Below, one piece after another: positions 27,347-35,434 of a stretch of 64,000 bases of DNA. The notes under the pieces are model-generated. The model saw nothing but the letters and a program-made list of their open reading frames with translations, was not told where the DNA came from and ran no database searches. The stretch covers positions 324,142 through 388,141 of the forward strand of contig CAUJCO010000013.1 of NCBI GenBank assembly GCA_963169645.1, given 5' to 3'. The DNA comes from Bacteroidota bacterium. Its GTDB lineage: Bacteria; Bacteroidota; Bacteroidia; Chitinophagales; JADIYW01. Each line of letters begins with the position of its first letter. The first letter of the stretch is position 1. Both the position numbers and the translations under genes were made by a program.

Positions 27347-28636
27347 ATGAACCACAACTCATTGCATACTCAATTAGAAGCACGTGTCTTATTTGTAGAC
27401 ATGAATAGCTTTTTTGCAAGTTGTGAACAGCAAACCAATTATTGGCTACGAGGACGACCAATTGCAGTATGTGTATATACCGGTAAATATGGCTGTGTTA
27501 TCGCACCTTCTATAGAGGCAAAAAAACGTGGTATAAAATTAGGCATCCGACTTAACGAAGCGATGAAAATTTGTCCGGAATTAGTGCCTTTAGAAACCAA
27601 TCCGGACAAGTACAGAACATTTCATGCTCGCATTATGAAAATCCTGAAACGTTATTCCGATGATGTGATTCCAAGAAGCATTGACGAAGCGGTGGTAGAC
27701 TTAACAACCTATAAAAATATTTATCCGGATGTGGTAGAAGTAGCAAAAAAAATAAAGAAAGATATAACAGAAGAAGTCGGCGATTATTTGAAATGTTCCA
27801 TTGGAATAGCACCCAATGCTTTTTTGGCAAAATTAGCTTCCGACATACAAAAACCGGATGGACTTACCATTATCAATCCTGAAAATATTGACAGCGTTTT
27901 AAAAAAATTAGAGCTCACCGACTTACCCGGCATTGCAAAAGGCATGAAAGAGCGGTTACACAAAGCCGGCATCTACACACCCTACGATTTAAGACATTCC
28001 ACACCGCAAAAATTAAGAGCTGCATGCAAAAGCATTATCGGTATTCAATGGCATCAGCGTTTGCATTTCCAAGAAGTGGATATGCAGGCAACTGATGAAT
28101 ATAAAAATATGTCTGCAATGCGTATGATATCCAGAGAACAACGCAGAGATGTTCAAAACTTACATGATATATTAGTATTGCTGTGTGTAACCTTAGAAAA
28201 AAGGATGGTAAAAAAACAGCTGTTTTGCAAGCACGTACAATTTTTTTTATATCATGAAAATGCCGCTATTCCATATCAAGATGGATTTAGAACGGAACAA
28301 CCTATCCAAGACGGCATGGAATTGTATCATATTTTATTAGATAGGTTACATGCGTTTGAACAAAAAAACAATATCGCTGCTTCACTCATCAACAGTGAAG
28401 TAACTAGAATGGGCGTTGTTGTACAAGATTTTTTAAATCAAGATACTATTCAATTAAACTTATTTGACAATACACATATTAAAAAAGACAAACTTCGAAA
28501 AACAGTTTATGAAATAAAAGGAAAATATGGAAATAAAACTATTAAACGCGTATCGGAATTACACGACGAAGATACCGCCGAAGATGTGATTGGATTTGGG
28601 AGCGTGAAAGATGTAAACACGGGCGATTTTGGATAA
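27347..28636 (+). CDS. Y-family translesion DNA polymerase (DinB/UmuC-like)
   Basis: The 429-aa product has the catalytic palm motifs LFVDMNSFFASCEQ (Asp18) and RSIDEAVVDL (Asp113, Glu114). The steric and finger segment reads RPIAVCVYTGKYGCVIAPSIEAKKRGI. Helix-hairpin-helix residues follow (LTDLPGIAKGMKERLHKAGI), then the little-finger domain. A beta-clamp-binding peptide QLNLF is present at about 369-373. After it comes a basic tail of about 55 residues. The product copies damaged DNA with low fidelity. It is divergent from the PcrA-like helicase, so the two repair genes share a 191-base upstream region, but no SOS operator could be identified. Confidence 0.9.
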   Translation: MNHNSLHTQLEARVLFVDMNSFFASCEQQTNYWLRGRPIAVCVYTGKYGCVIAPSIEAKKRGIKLGIRLNEAMKICPELVPLETNPDKYRTFHARIMKILKRYSDDVIPRSIDEAVVDLTTYKNIYPDVVEVAKKIKKDITEEVGDYLKCSIGIAPNAFLAKLASDIQKPDGLTIINPENIDSVLKKLELTDLPGIAKGMKERLHKAGIYTPYDLRHSTPQKLRAACKSIIGIQWHQRLHFQEVDMQATDEYKNMSAMRMISREQRRDVQNLHDILVLLCVTLEKRMVKKQLFCKHVQFFLYHENAAIPYQDGFRTEQPIQDGMELYHILLDRLHAFEQKNNIAASLINSEVTRMGVVVQDFLNQDTIQLNLFDNTHIKKDKLRKTVYEIKGKYGNKTIKRVSELHDEDTAEDVIGFGSVKDVNTGDFG

Positions 28637-28716
28637 TTTCACATTTCATGTATGCAACTATATTCAACTTTATATTATCTTTAGAAATATTCAATAATTA
28701 AAACAAAAAAAATATC

Positions 28717-29049
28717 ATGGGAAAATTTGTTATTAAAACACAGAAAGATGGACAATTCTATTTTAATTTATTAGCAGGAAATGGACAAAGCATTTTAAAA
28801 AGTGAAGCTTACACTACGAAACCAGCTTGCCTTAATGGTATCAATTCTGTAAAAACGAATGCATCAAACGATGATAGATTTGAACGCAAAGAATCAACAA
28901 ACGGAAAACCGTATTTTAATTTAAAGGCCGGAAACGGACAAGTAATTGGCACGAGTGAATTATACGAAAGTGTGGCAGCGCGTGAAAATGGTATTTCAAG
29001 TGTAAAAAACAATGCTCCGGAAGCAGCTGTGGATGACACTACCGTTTAA
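28717..29049 (+). CDS. yegP: YegP/DUF1508 two-repeat protein
   Basis: The 110-aa product consists of two tandem DUF1508 repeats. The first has GQFYFNLLAGNGQSILKSEAYTTKPACLNGINSVKTNA (about 12-50). The second has GKPYFNLKAGNGQVIGTSELYESVAARENGISSVKNNA (about 62-100). Each repeat folds as a beta-beta-beta-alpha unit in the known family. The biochemical role is not known; some members are linked to stress. It follows the polymerase by 80 bases and is convergent with purN, with 9 bases between their stops. Confidence 0.9.
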   Translation: MGKFVIKTQKDGQFYFNLLAGNGQSILKSEAYTTKPACLNGINSVKTNASNDDRFERKESTNGKPYFNLKAGNGQVIGTSELYESVAARENGISSVKNNAPEAAVDDTTV

Positions 29050-29058
29050 ACAACTATA

Positions 29059-29631
29059 TCACAGCGATAGAAGATATTTTTCTATCGTTTCAGGATAATG
29101 CCGATGCTCTAACATCAAAACGTTTTTAGCAATATCGTTGGGTGTGTCATCGGCATTTATTTTTGTTGTTGCTTGAAACAAGATTCTACCTTTATCATAT
29201 TCTTTATTGCAAAGATGAATGGTAATTCCACTTTCACTTTCTTTATTTTTCCATACTGCTTCATGCACATGCATGCCATGCATACCTTTTCCGCCATATT
29301 TTGGTAATAATGCCGGATGAATATTCAAAATGCGATCTGGGTATGCATCCAATAAATATTCCGGAATCAACCATAAAAAACCGGCTAAAATTAATATATC
29401 GATTTTAAGTTGTGCTAATTTGGAAATAATATTATCAGAATTATAAAACGCATCTCTTGAAAAAATAAGATATGGAATTCCAAAATCATTCCCAATGGAT
29501 TGTGCTCCAGAGTTAACCTTATTACTCAACAAAAGTGCCACTTCTATTTCAGCATGCTTTTGGAAATAAGCACAAATGGCTCTTGCATTACTACCGGAAC
29601 CAGACAGAAATATGGCTATTTTTAGTTTCAT
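29059..29631 (-). CDS. purN: Phosphoribosylglycinamide formyltransferase
   Basis: The 190-aa product starts [20 protein letters not shown] and contains the catalytic region [26 protein letters not shown], with the active-site His in HPALLP. The downstream [19 protein letters not shown] contains the conserved Asp. It transfers a formyl group from 10-formyltetrahydrofolate to glycinamide ribonucleotide in purine synthesis. Length and motifs are standard. It is divergent from gmd across a 69-base gap with no exact TAnnTTTG box. Confidence 0.95.
   Translation of the reverse strand: MKLKIAIFLSGSGSNARAICAYFQKHAEIEVALLLSNKVNSGAQSIGNDFGIPYLIFSRDAFYNSDNIISKLAQLKIDILILAGFLWLIPEYLLDAYPDRILNIHPALLPKYGGKGMHGMHVHEAVWKNKESESGITIHLCNKEYDKGRILFQATTKINADDTPNDIAKNVLMLEHRHYPETIEKYLLSL
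29065..29087. terminator. Possible shared hairpin at the yegP/purN junction
   Basis: CGATAGAA and TTCTATCG form an 8-bp stem with a 7-nt loop. It begins 15 bases after the yegP stop and overlaps the end of purN. The T-runs beside it are short, so termination strength is doubtful. Confidence 0.35.
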
Positions 29632-29700
29632 TTAAAGGTCAAAAAAACGAAAAAAAAGTGTAATTTCGTCAGTTCTATATTTTTTTTAGATAAGATAATC

Positions 29701-30813
29701 ATGAAAAAAGCAATAATTACAGGTATTACAGGACAAGATGGTGCATATTTAGCCGAACTTTTATTGAGTAAAGGATATGAAGTGCATGGCATTAAACGAA
29801 GAAGTTCTTTGTTTAACACGGATAGAATCGACCATTTATATCAAGATCCTCATGTGGACAATCGCAATTTTATTATGCATTACGGCGATTTATCGGATTC
29901 TACCAACTTAATTCGCATTATTCAACAAGTACAACCCGACGAAATATACAACTTAGGTGCAATGTCGCACGTGAAAGTTTCTTTTGATACACCGGAATAT
30001 ACTGCTAACGTAGATGCTGTTGGTTCGCTTCGTTTATTAGAAGCCATTCGCATTTTGAAATTGGAAAATAAAACAAAATTGTACCAAGCTTCTACTTCTG
30101 AATTATATGGAAAAGTACAAGAAATTCCACAATCAGAAAAAACACCCTTTTATCCACGATCGCCTTATGCAGTTGCCAAAATGTATGGCTATTGGATTAC
30201 GGTAAACTACCGCGAAGCGTATGGCATTTATGCGTGCAACGGAATTTTATTCAACCACGAATCACCATTGCGAGGTGAAACATTTGTTACCAGAAAAATT
30301 ACACGTGCTGTTTCTAAAATTGCTTTAGGTTTACAAGATAAATTATATTTAGGCAACCTAAACGCCAAACGAGATTGGGGACACGCCAAAGATTACGTAG
30401 AAGCGATGTATTTAATATTACAACAACCGGAACCGGAAGATTATGTAATTGCAACCGGCAAAACAACCGAAGTGCGTGAGTTTGTACGTATGGCATTTAA
30501 AGAAGTTGGAATCGAAATAGAATTTAAAGGAAGTGGCATTGATGAAAAAGGATATATTGTTGCTTGCAATAATCCGGCATATCAAGTAGAAGTTGGAACA
30601 GAAGTAGTTGCAGTAGATCCACAATATTTTAGACCAACAGAAGTTGATTTATTAATTGGCGATCCAACAAAATCAAAAACAAAATTAGGCTGGGAACCAA
30701 AACACGATTTAGCTTCTTTAGTAAAAGATATGATGGCATCAGATATTAAACTTTTCGAACGCGATAAATATTTATTAGAAGGCGGACATAAAATTTTTAA
30801 TTATCACGAATAA
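29701..30813 (+). CDS. gmd: GDP-mannose 4,6-dehydratase
   Basis: The 370-aa short-chain dehydrogenase/reductase family member has the NAD(P)-binding [23 protein letters not shown] and [19 protein letters not shown]. The catalytic Ser/Tyr/Lys set lies in [13 protein letters not shown] and [15 protein letters not shown]. It converts GDP-mannose to GDP-4-keto-6-deoxymannose, the first step to GDP-L-fucose. The second enzyme, fcl, lies 643 bases downstream, and a toxin-antitoxin pair is wedged between them. The gap to the next gene is a single base. Confidence 0.97.
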   Translation: MKKAIITGITGQDGAYLAELLLSKGYEVHGIKRRSSLFNTDRIDHLYQDPHVDNRNFIMHYGDLSDSTNLIRIIQQVQPDEIYNLGAMSHVKVSFDTPEYTANVDAVGSLRLLEAIRILKLENKTKLYQASTSELYGKVQEIPQSEKTPFYPRSPYAVAKMYGYWITVNYREAYGIYACNGILFNHESPLRGETFVTRKITRAVSKIALGLQDKLYLGNLNAKRDWGHAKDYVEAMYLILQQPEPEDYVIATGKTTEVREFVRMAFKEVGIEIEFKGSGIDEKGYIVACNNPAYQVEVGTEVVAVDPQYFRPTEVDLLIGDPTKSKTKLGWEPKHDLASLVKDMMASDIKLFERDKYLLEGGHKIFNYHE

Positions 30814-30814
30814 A

Positions 30815-31123
30815 ATGCAAACTATAATTTCTGAAAATATAGATGCAATCAAAGAAATCTGCAAAAAACACCATGTAAAAGAAATGGCTGTATTCGGATC
30901 TGTAACGAAAGATTATTTTTCAGAAAATAGTGATATTGATGTATTGATAGATTTTCAAGAAGATATCAAATTAGAAGACTATTCAACCAACTATTTTTCT
31001 TTTGAAGAAAGTTTAAAGGCTCTTTTAAATAAAGAGATAGACTTGGTTTCCAAAAAATTTATAGAAAATCCTTACTTTCTAGAATCTATTACAAAGAATA
31101 AAGAAACCTTGTATGTTGCTTGA
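30815..31123 (+). CDS. mntA: MntA-type minimal nucleotidyltransferase (antitoxin)
   Basis: The 102-aa product has the minimal nucleotidyltransferase motif GSX10DXD: GSVTKDYFSENSDIDVLIDF at about 28-47. In characterised MntA-HepT systems this enzyme transfers AMP from ATP to the Tyr of the toxin's RX4HXY motif and silences it. It starts two bases after the gmd stop codon and overlaps hepT by 11 bases, so all four genes from gmd to fcl look co-transcribed. The role is assigned from motif and pairing. Confidence 0.9.
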   Translation: MQTIISENIDAIKEICKKHHVKEMAVFGSVTKDYFSENSDIDVLIDFQEDIKLEDYSTNYFSFEESLKALLNKEIDLVSKKFIENPYFLESITKNKETLYVA

Positions 31124-31448
31124 AGAAGAAAAATTACTTAGTGATATTCTAACTTCAATTACTTCAATAAATGAATACATTAAAGAAAATCGTTCTTTTG
31201 ATTTCTTCTATAAAAACAAAGTAATCCGCAGAGCTGTAGAACGAGAATTAGAAATTATTGGCGAAGCAGTCAGAAATTTACAGAAAATAAATTCTACTAT
31301 TAACTTATTACATTCGAAACAAATTATTGCAGTAAGAAATAGAATTGCTCATGCTTATGATGGAATTGATTATATTACGATTTGGAGTATTGTAATTAAA
31401 CATTTACCAGCATTAAAAATAGAAATAGAAACTTTATTTAACCAATAA
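31113..31448 (+). CDS. hepT: HepT-type HEPN toxin (DUF86)
   Basis: The 111-aa all-helical product has the HEPN ribonuclease motif RNRIAHAY at about 75-82, a perfect RX4HXY with the Tyr that MntA modifies. [17 protein letters not shown] is the usual DUF86 helix before it. HEPN proteins of this kind cleave RNA. The start overlaps mntA by 11 bases. fcl begins 8 bases after its stop. There is no sign of truncation, so the pair is probably functional. Confidence 0.9.
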   Translation: MLLEEEKLLSDILTSITSINEYIKENRSFDFFYKNKVIRRAVERELEIIGEAVRNLQKINSTINLLHSKQIIAVRNRIAHAYDGIDYITIWSIVIKHLPALKIEIETLFNQ

Positions 31449-31455
31449 AATAACT

Positions 31456-32409
31456 ATGCAAAAAGATTCCAAAATATATGTAGCAGGACACAACGGCATG
31501 GTCGGTTCTGCCATTGTTAGAAAATTAAAAGCCGAAGGTTTTACCAATATTCTTACAGCTTCTTCCAAAGAATTAAATCTTATTTCGCAAGCAGATACCA
31601 ATGCTTGGTTTGAAACCAATAAACCGGATTATGTTTTTGTAGCAGCTGCGAAAGTAGGCGGTATTCATGCTAACAACGTATATAGAGCCGATTTTTTATA
31701 CGAAAATTTAATGATAGAATGCAACACCATTCATGCTGCATTCCAACATCAGGTAAAAAAATTATTGTTTCTTGGTAGTACGTGTATTTATCCCAAAATG
31801 GCACCGCAACCACTGAACGAATCGTATTTATTAAGTGGCTATTTAGAAGAAACCAACGAACCGTATGCTATTGCAAAAATTGCCGGCATCAAACTTTGTG
31901 AAAGCTATAAACGACAATACGGTTGCAATTTTATTTCCGCTATGCCAACCAATTTGTATGGACCAAACGACAATTACAACCTCAACAATTCGCATGTTTT
32001 GCCGGCTTTGATTCGCAAATTTCACGAAGCAAAAATCAATAATGTTCCGGAAGTGGTCATGTGGGGTTCCGGCTCACCATTTAGAGAATTTTTACATGCC
32101 GATGATTTGGCAAGTGCATTATATTTTTTAATGCAAAACTACGATGGCGAAGAGTTTGTAAATTGTGGTAGCGGCGTTGAAATTACGATTAAAAATTTAG
32201 CACTTTTAATAAAAGAAATTGTCGGATACGAAGGCAATATTGTACACGACACTACTAAACCCGATGGCACACCTCGTAAATTAACAGACGTAAGCAAATT
32301 ACATAGCTTAGGTTGGAAACACACCATCAATTTACGCGAAGGTATTACCAAAGTATATAAAGATTTTGCTGAAAACTATGATGCAATTGTAAGCAAGTAT
32401 AAGGATTAG
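31456..32409 (+). CDS. fcl: GDP-L-fucose synthase
   Basis: The 317-aa product has the NADP-binding [14 protein letters not shown], the early [14 protein letters not shown], the catalytic [16 protein letters not shown] and [20 protein letters not shown]. It is the epimerase-reductase that completes GDP-L-fucose synthesis from the product of Gmd. Fucose would go to surface glycans, consistent with the glycosyltransferases elsewhere in the window. It is the last gene of the gmd-mntA-hepT-fcl set. Confidence 0.95.
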   Translation: MQKDSKIYVAGHNGMVGSAIVRKLKAEGFTNILTASSKELNLISQADTNAWFETNKPDYVFVAAAKVGGIHANNVYRADFLYENLMIECNTIHAAFQHQVKKLLFLGSTCIYPKMAPQPLNESYLLSGYLEETNEPYAIAKIAGIKLCESYKRQYGCNFISAMPTNLYGPNDNYNLNNSHVLPALIRKFHEAKINNVPEVVMWGSGSPFREFLHADDLASALYFLMQNYDGEEFVNCGSGVEITIKNLALLIKEIVGYEGNIVHDTTKPDGTPRKLTDVSKLHSLGWKHTINLREGITKVYKDFAENYDAIVSKYKD

Positions 32410-32452
32410 TATTGTAATCACAACATTAACTTCCATTTAATATTTATCTTAT

Positions 32453-32460
32453 TACTTTTG
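32453..32460 (+). promoter_or_regulatory. -7 box (TACTTTTG) of aspS
   Basis: TACTTTTG matches TAnnTTTG. Transcription would start close to 32464, exactly where the REP-like inverted pair begins, leaving a leader of about 100 nt. Confidence 0.5.
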
Positions 32461-32464
32461 TAAA

Positions 32465-32531
32465 GTCATTCCCTTGAAAAAGGGAGTCTCAAAACAAAAA
32501 CAAAGGAGATTCCCACATACGTGAGAATGAC
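32465..32531. repeat. Inverted pair of REP-like 26-bp units in the aspS leader
   Basis: Unit 1 (32465-32490) reads GTCATTCCC-N8-GGGAGTCTC. Unit 2 (32506-32531), read on the other strand, is GTCATTCTC-N8-GGGAATCTC. They share 16 of the 18 flanking bases and point towards each other across a 15-base A-rich spacer. Each also folds alone (CCCTT-GAAA-AAGGG in unit 1). This resembles the palindromic pairs (BIME-like) that end in GTCATTC/GAATGAC. No RAYT transposase is in the window. Confidence 0.75.
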
Positions 32532-32562
32532 TGTTAATACTCACTACTTAATACTAAAAAAA

Positions 32563-34308
32563 ATGTACAGAAGTCACACTTGCGGCGAATTGAGAATTAC
32601 CGATGTAAATAAAAAAGTACAACTTTCCGGTTGGGTGCAAACCACTCGTAATTTTGGAGAATTATTGTTTGTGGACGTACGAGATAGATACGGCATTACG
32701 CAAGTAGTTTTTAATAATGAAACCAATAATTTATTGTTCGATAGAGCCAAACGAATTGGAAGAGAATTTGTAATTCAAATAGATGGAAAAGTAATTGAAC
32801 GCTCTAACAAAAATCCTAAAAACCCAACTGGTGATATAGAAATTGCAGCATCCGATTTACAGATTTTATCTGAAGCAAAAACACCACCTTTTACCATTGA
32901 AAATGACACCGACGGTGGCGATGATTTGCGTATGCAATATCGCTATTTAGATTTACGTAGAAATGAAGTGCAAGAAAAAATCATTTTCCGACATAAAGTA
33001 GGCCACGAAGTAAGAAGCTACATGAATGCCAGTGGATTCTTGGATATTGAAACGCCGTTCTTAATAAAATCAACACCGGAAGGTGCACGCGATTTCGTTG
33101 TACCGTCAAGAATGAATCCGGGACAATTTTACGCATTGCCACAATCGCCACAAACATTTAAACAATTATTGATGGTTTCCGGCTTTGATAAATATTATCA
33201 AATTACCCGTTGTTTTAGAGATGAAGATTTACGTGCCGACAGACAACCGGAGTTTACACAAATAGACTGTGAAATGGCATTCGTAGAGCAAGAAGATATT
33301 TTAAATATGTTTGAAGGCTTAATAAAACACGTTTTCAAAACAGTAAAAGGAATAGAACTCGGCGATTTTCCACGTATGCAATACGACGACGCCATGAAAA
33401 TATACGGAAGCGACAAACCGGATATTCGTTTCGGAATGCAGTTTGTAGAAATGAATGACATCGTAAAGGGAAAAGGCTTTGGCGTATTTGATAATGCAGA
33501 GTTAGTCATTGGTATCAATGCAGAAAACGCTGCTGAATATACGCGCAAACAATTAGATGAATTAACAGATTTTGTAAAACGACCACAAATAGGTGCTACC
33601 GGATTAATTTATTTGAGATACAATGCAGATGGCACATTAAAATCTTCTGTCGATAAATTTTACAATGAAGAAGAACTAAAAAAATGGGCAACGGCAGCCA
33701 ACATGAAACCGGGTGATTTATTGCTGGTGTTATGTGGTAACGTAGATAAAGTTCGCAAACAAATGAACGAGTTACGTTTGGAAATGGGCAACAAATTAGG
33801 CTTGAGAAGCAAAGACGATTTCAAACCATTATGGGTATTGGATTTTCCATTGTTGGAGTTTAATGAAGATGATAATCGCTGGTATGCTATGCACCATCCG
33901 TTTACTTCACCTAAAAAAGATGATATCGAATTTTTATATTCTGAGCCCGGAAAAGTACGTGCCGATGCTTACGACTTAGCCATCAATGGCGTGGAAGTTG
34001 GCGGCGGTTCTATCCGTATTTTCGACAAACAACTACAAGCAGAAATGTTTAAACGTTTAGGATTTACAGAAGAAGAAGCACAAAAGCAATTCGGTTTCTT
34101 AATGAATGCTTTTGAGTATGGTGCACCACCACACGGTGGTTTAGCATTTGGTTTTGATAGACTTTGTGCTGTGATGAATGGTGTAGATTCTATCCGAGAT
34201 TATATTGCATTCCCAAAAAATAATTCCGGCAGAGATGTAATGTTAGATTCTCCAAGTACCATTGATGAAAAACAAATGAAAGAGTTGAATATAAAGTCAA
34301 CTTTGTAA
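32563..34308 (+). CDS. aspS: Aspartyl-tRNA synthetase
   Basis: This class II synthetase starts [26 protein letters not shown] (OB-fold anticodon domain, 1-105). It has the motif 2 region [25 protein letters not shown], a GAD insertion (about 300-410) and motif 3 [10 protein letters not shown]. The length is 581 aa from the ATG at 32563. The supplied ORF starts 14 codons earlier at a GTG that lies inside the REP-like repeat and adds residues not found in the family, so I prefer the ATG. A terminator follows the stop. Confidence 0.96.
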   Translation: MYRSHTCGELRITDVNKKVQLSGWVQTTRNFGELLFVDVRDRYGITQVVFNNETNNLLFDRAKRIGREFVIQIDGKVIERSNKNPKNPTGDIEIAASDLQILSEAKTPPFTIENDTDGGDDLRMQYRYLDLRRNEVQEKIIFRHKVGHEVRSYMNASGFLDIETPFLIKSTPEGARDFVVPSRMNPGQFYALPQSPQTFKQLLMVSGFDKYYQITRCFRDEDLRADRQPEFTQIDCEMAFVEQEDILNMFEGLIKHVFKTVKGIELGDFPRMQYDDAMKIYGSDKPDIRFGMQFVEMNDIVKGKGFGVFDNAELVIGINAENAAEYTRKQLDELTDFVKRPQIGATGLIYLRYNADGTLKSSVDKFYNEEELKKWATAANMKPGDLLLVLCGNVDKVRKQMNELRLEMGNKLGLRSKDDFKPLWVLDFPLLEFNEDDNRWYAMHHPFTSPKKDDIEFLYSEPGKVRADAYDLAINGVEVGGGSIRIFDKQLQAEMFKRLGFTEEEAQKQFGFLMNAFEYGAPPHGGLAFGFDRLCAVMNGVDSIRDYIAFPKNNSGRDVMLDSPSTIDEKQMKELNIKSTL

Positions 34309-34322
34309 TTAAATAAAATGGA

Positions 34323-34357
34323 GAGGAAAATATTGTCTACTATTTTCCTCTTTTTTT
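34323..34357 (+). terminator. Terminator after aspS
   Basis: GAGGAAAATA and TATTTTCCTC form a perfect 10-bp stem with an 8-nt loop and then seven T residues. The T-run reaches the stop codon of the convergent Fic gene. Confidence 0.9.
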
Positions 34358-35318
34358 ATACAACTCTTTCTCTTTTCCTATTTTTCATATAATCTTCAAT
34401 AGCTTTTCTGGTAGTTAGCCAATTTCTGCCTTCTTTGTAGGCATCTATTTTTCCTTGGCGTGCCAACAAACTAATATACTCTTGACCATAAGGAACTCTC
34501 GGCTCTTCTACTAAAGAAGAAATCTCTTTGTATTCATCATCTTCATCACAAGGTAAAGCTTGCAAGTAAATATTAAGCGAACGCTCTAAGGCTTGTGCCA
34601 TCAACAAAGCTAATTTTTGATAACTTCCATTGTTAGCTTGGTTTAGAGCTTCGTAATATTTTTTTCTATCATTTTTTAAAATAATTGCCGGTGGAAATCC
34701 TTTTCGCATTAATAATAAATTCATCGCCAAGCGAACCGTTCTGCCATTTCCATCAAAAAATGGATGAATCCAAACTAAACGATGATGAAATATGGTAGAT
34801 AAAACAATATCATTTAATCCCAATGGATTTTCATTTACAAAATCTATTAACTCATCTAAAAGTTGGGAAACTTTATTGGCATTTGGCGGAACAAAATTGG
34901 CACCAACAATACGCACACCGCCATTTCTAATTCTTCCGGCAAAATTATCTTCAATACTACGCAATACCAAACCATGCAATGATAATATATCTATGCTTCT
35001 AAGCGTATAGTTTTCATTCACAATCTCGTAGAGATATTCAATCGCTTTCTCGTGATTATGTACTTCAAAATGCTCACGCAACGATTTTCCTTTCACAGTG
35101 ATACCTTCTTGTAAAATCAGATGTGTTTCATTTAGAGATAGCGTATTTCCTTCAATACTATTTGAATTATACGTCCATTCTATCGTCAAATCTTTTCGTA
35201 TTCTATGGAGTGCCATTGATGGCAATGGCCTTGCACTCATAAGCAATGCATTTTTTTCATACAATCTATCAAATGTAGATTGCATCTCTGTAATATCACT
35301 TAAATCTATCTTCCACAT
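34356..35318 (-). CDS. Fic-family AMP transferase with C-terminal DNA-binding-like region
   Basis: The 320-aa product has an N-terminal autoinhibitory helix motif NSNSIEGN (Ser54-Asn58, class II Fic) and the catalytic loop HPFFDGNGRTVR at about 184-195, complete and probably active. It would transfer AMP from ATP to a protein hydroxyl. The C-terminal 60 residues (EYISLLARQGKIDAYKEGRNWLTTRKAIEDYMKNRKRERV) look like an excisionase/MerR-type helix-turn-helix. A 14-bp perfect inverted repeat overlaps its promoter, so it may repress itself. The target protein is unknown. Confidence 0.88.
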   Translation of the reverse strand: MWKIDLSDITEMQSTFDRLYEKNALLMSARPLPSMALHRIRKDLTIEWTYNSNSIEGNTLSLNETHLILQEGITVKGKSLREHFEVHNHEKAIEYLYEIVNENYTLRSIDILSLHGLVLRSIEDNFAGRIRNGGVRIVGANFVPPNANKVSQLLDELIDFVNENPLGLNDIVLSTIFHHRLVWIHPFFDGNGRTVRLAMNLLLMRKGFPPAIILKNDRKKYYEALNQANNGSYQKLALLMAQALERSLNIYLQALPCDEDDEYKEISSLVEEPRVPYGQEYISLLARQGKIDAYKEGRNWLTTRKAIEDYMKNRKRERVV

Positions 35319-35325
35319 CTTACCA

Positions 35326-35333
35326 CAAAGATA
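35326..35333 (-). promoter_or_regulatory. -7 box (TATCTTTG) of the Fic gene
   Basis: On the minus strand TATCTTTG lies 7 bases before the ATG. A TTG about 20 bases further upstream could serve as the -33 element. It sits in the spacer of the inverted repeat. Confidence 0.65.
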
Positions 35334-35335
35334 CG

Positions 35336-35379
35336 ATTAATATCGGATATTATCAATATCTATATTATCCGATATTAAT
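35336..35379. promoter_or_regulatory. Operator-like 14-bp inverted repeat upstream of fic
   Basis: ATTAATATCGGATA (35336-35349) and TATCCGATATTAAT (35366-35379) are perfect complements separated by 16 bases. One arm lies between the -33 and -7 elements and the other just upstream, the usual place for a dimeric repressor. The 30-base centre-to-centre distance is about three helical turns. Confidence 0.7.
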
Positions 35380-35387
35380 TTTTACAT

Positions 35388-35420
35388 AAAAAAACCGAGG
35401 ATTGCAACCTCGGTTTTTTT
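35388..35420. terminator. Bidirectional terminator after the metalloprotease gene
   Basis: AAAAAAACCGAGG and CCTCGGTTTTTTT form a perfect 13-bp inverted repeat with a 7-nt loop. It lies 15 bases beyond the stop of the metalloprotease gene (minus strand). Confidence 0.9.
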
Positions 35421-35434
35421 ATTCAAAGAAAAAA

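Noticed and set aside
32521-32562. GTG start of aspS from the ORF track
   Set aside because: It falls in the REP-like repeat and adds 14 residues before the standard [11 protein letters not shown] start.
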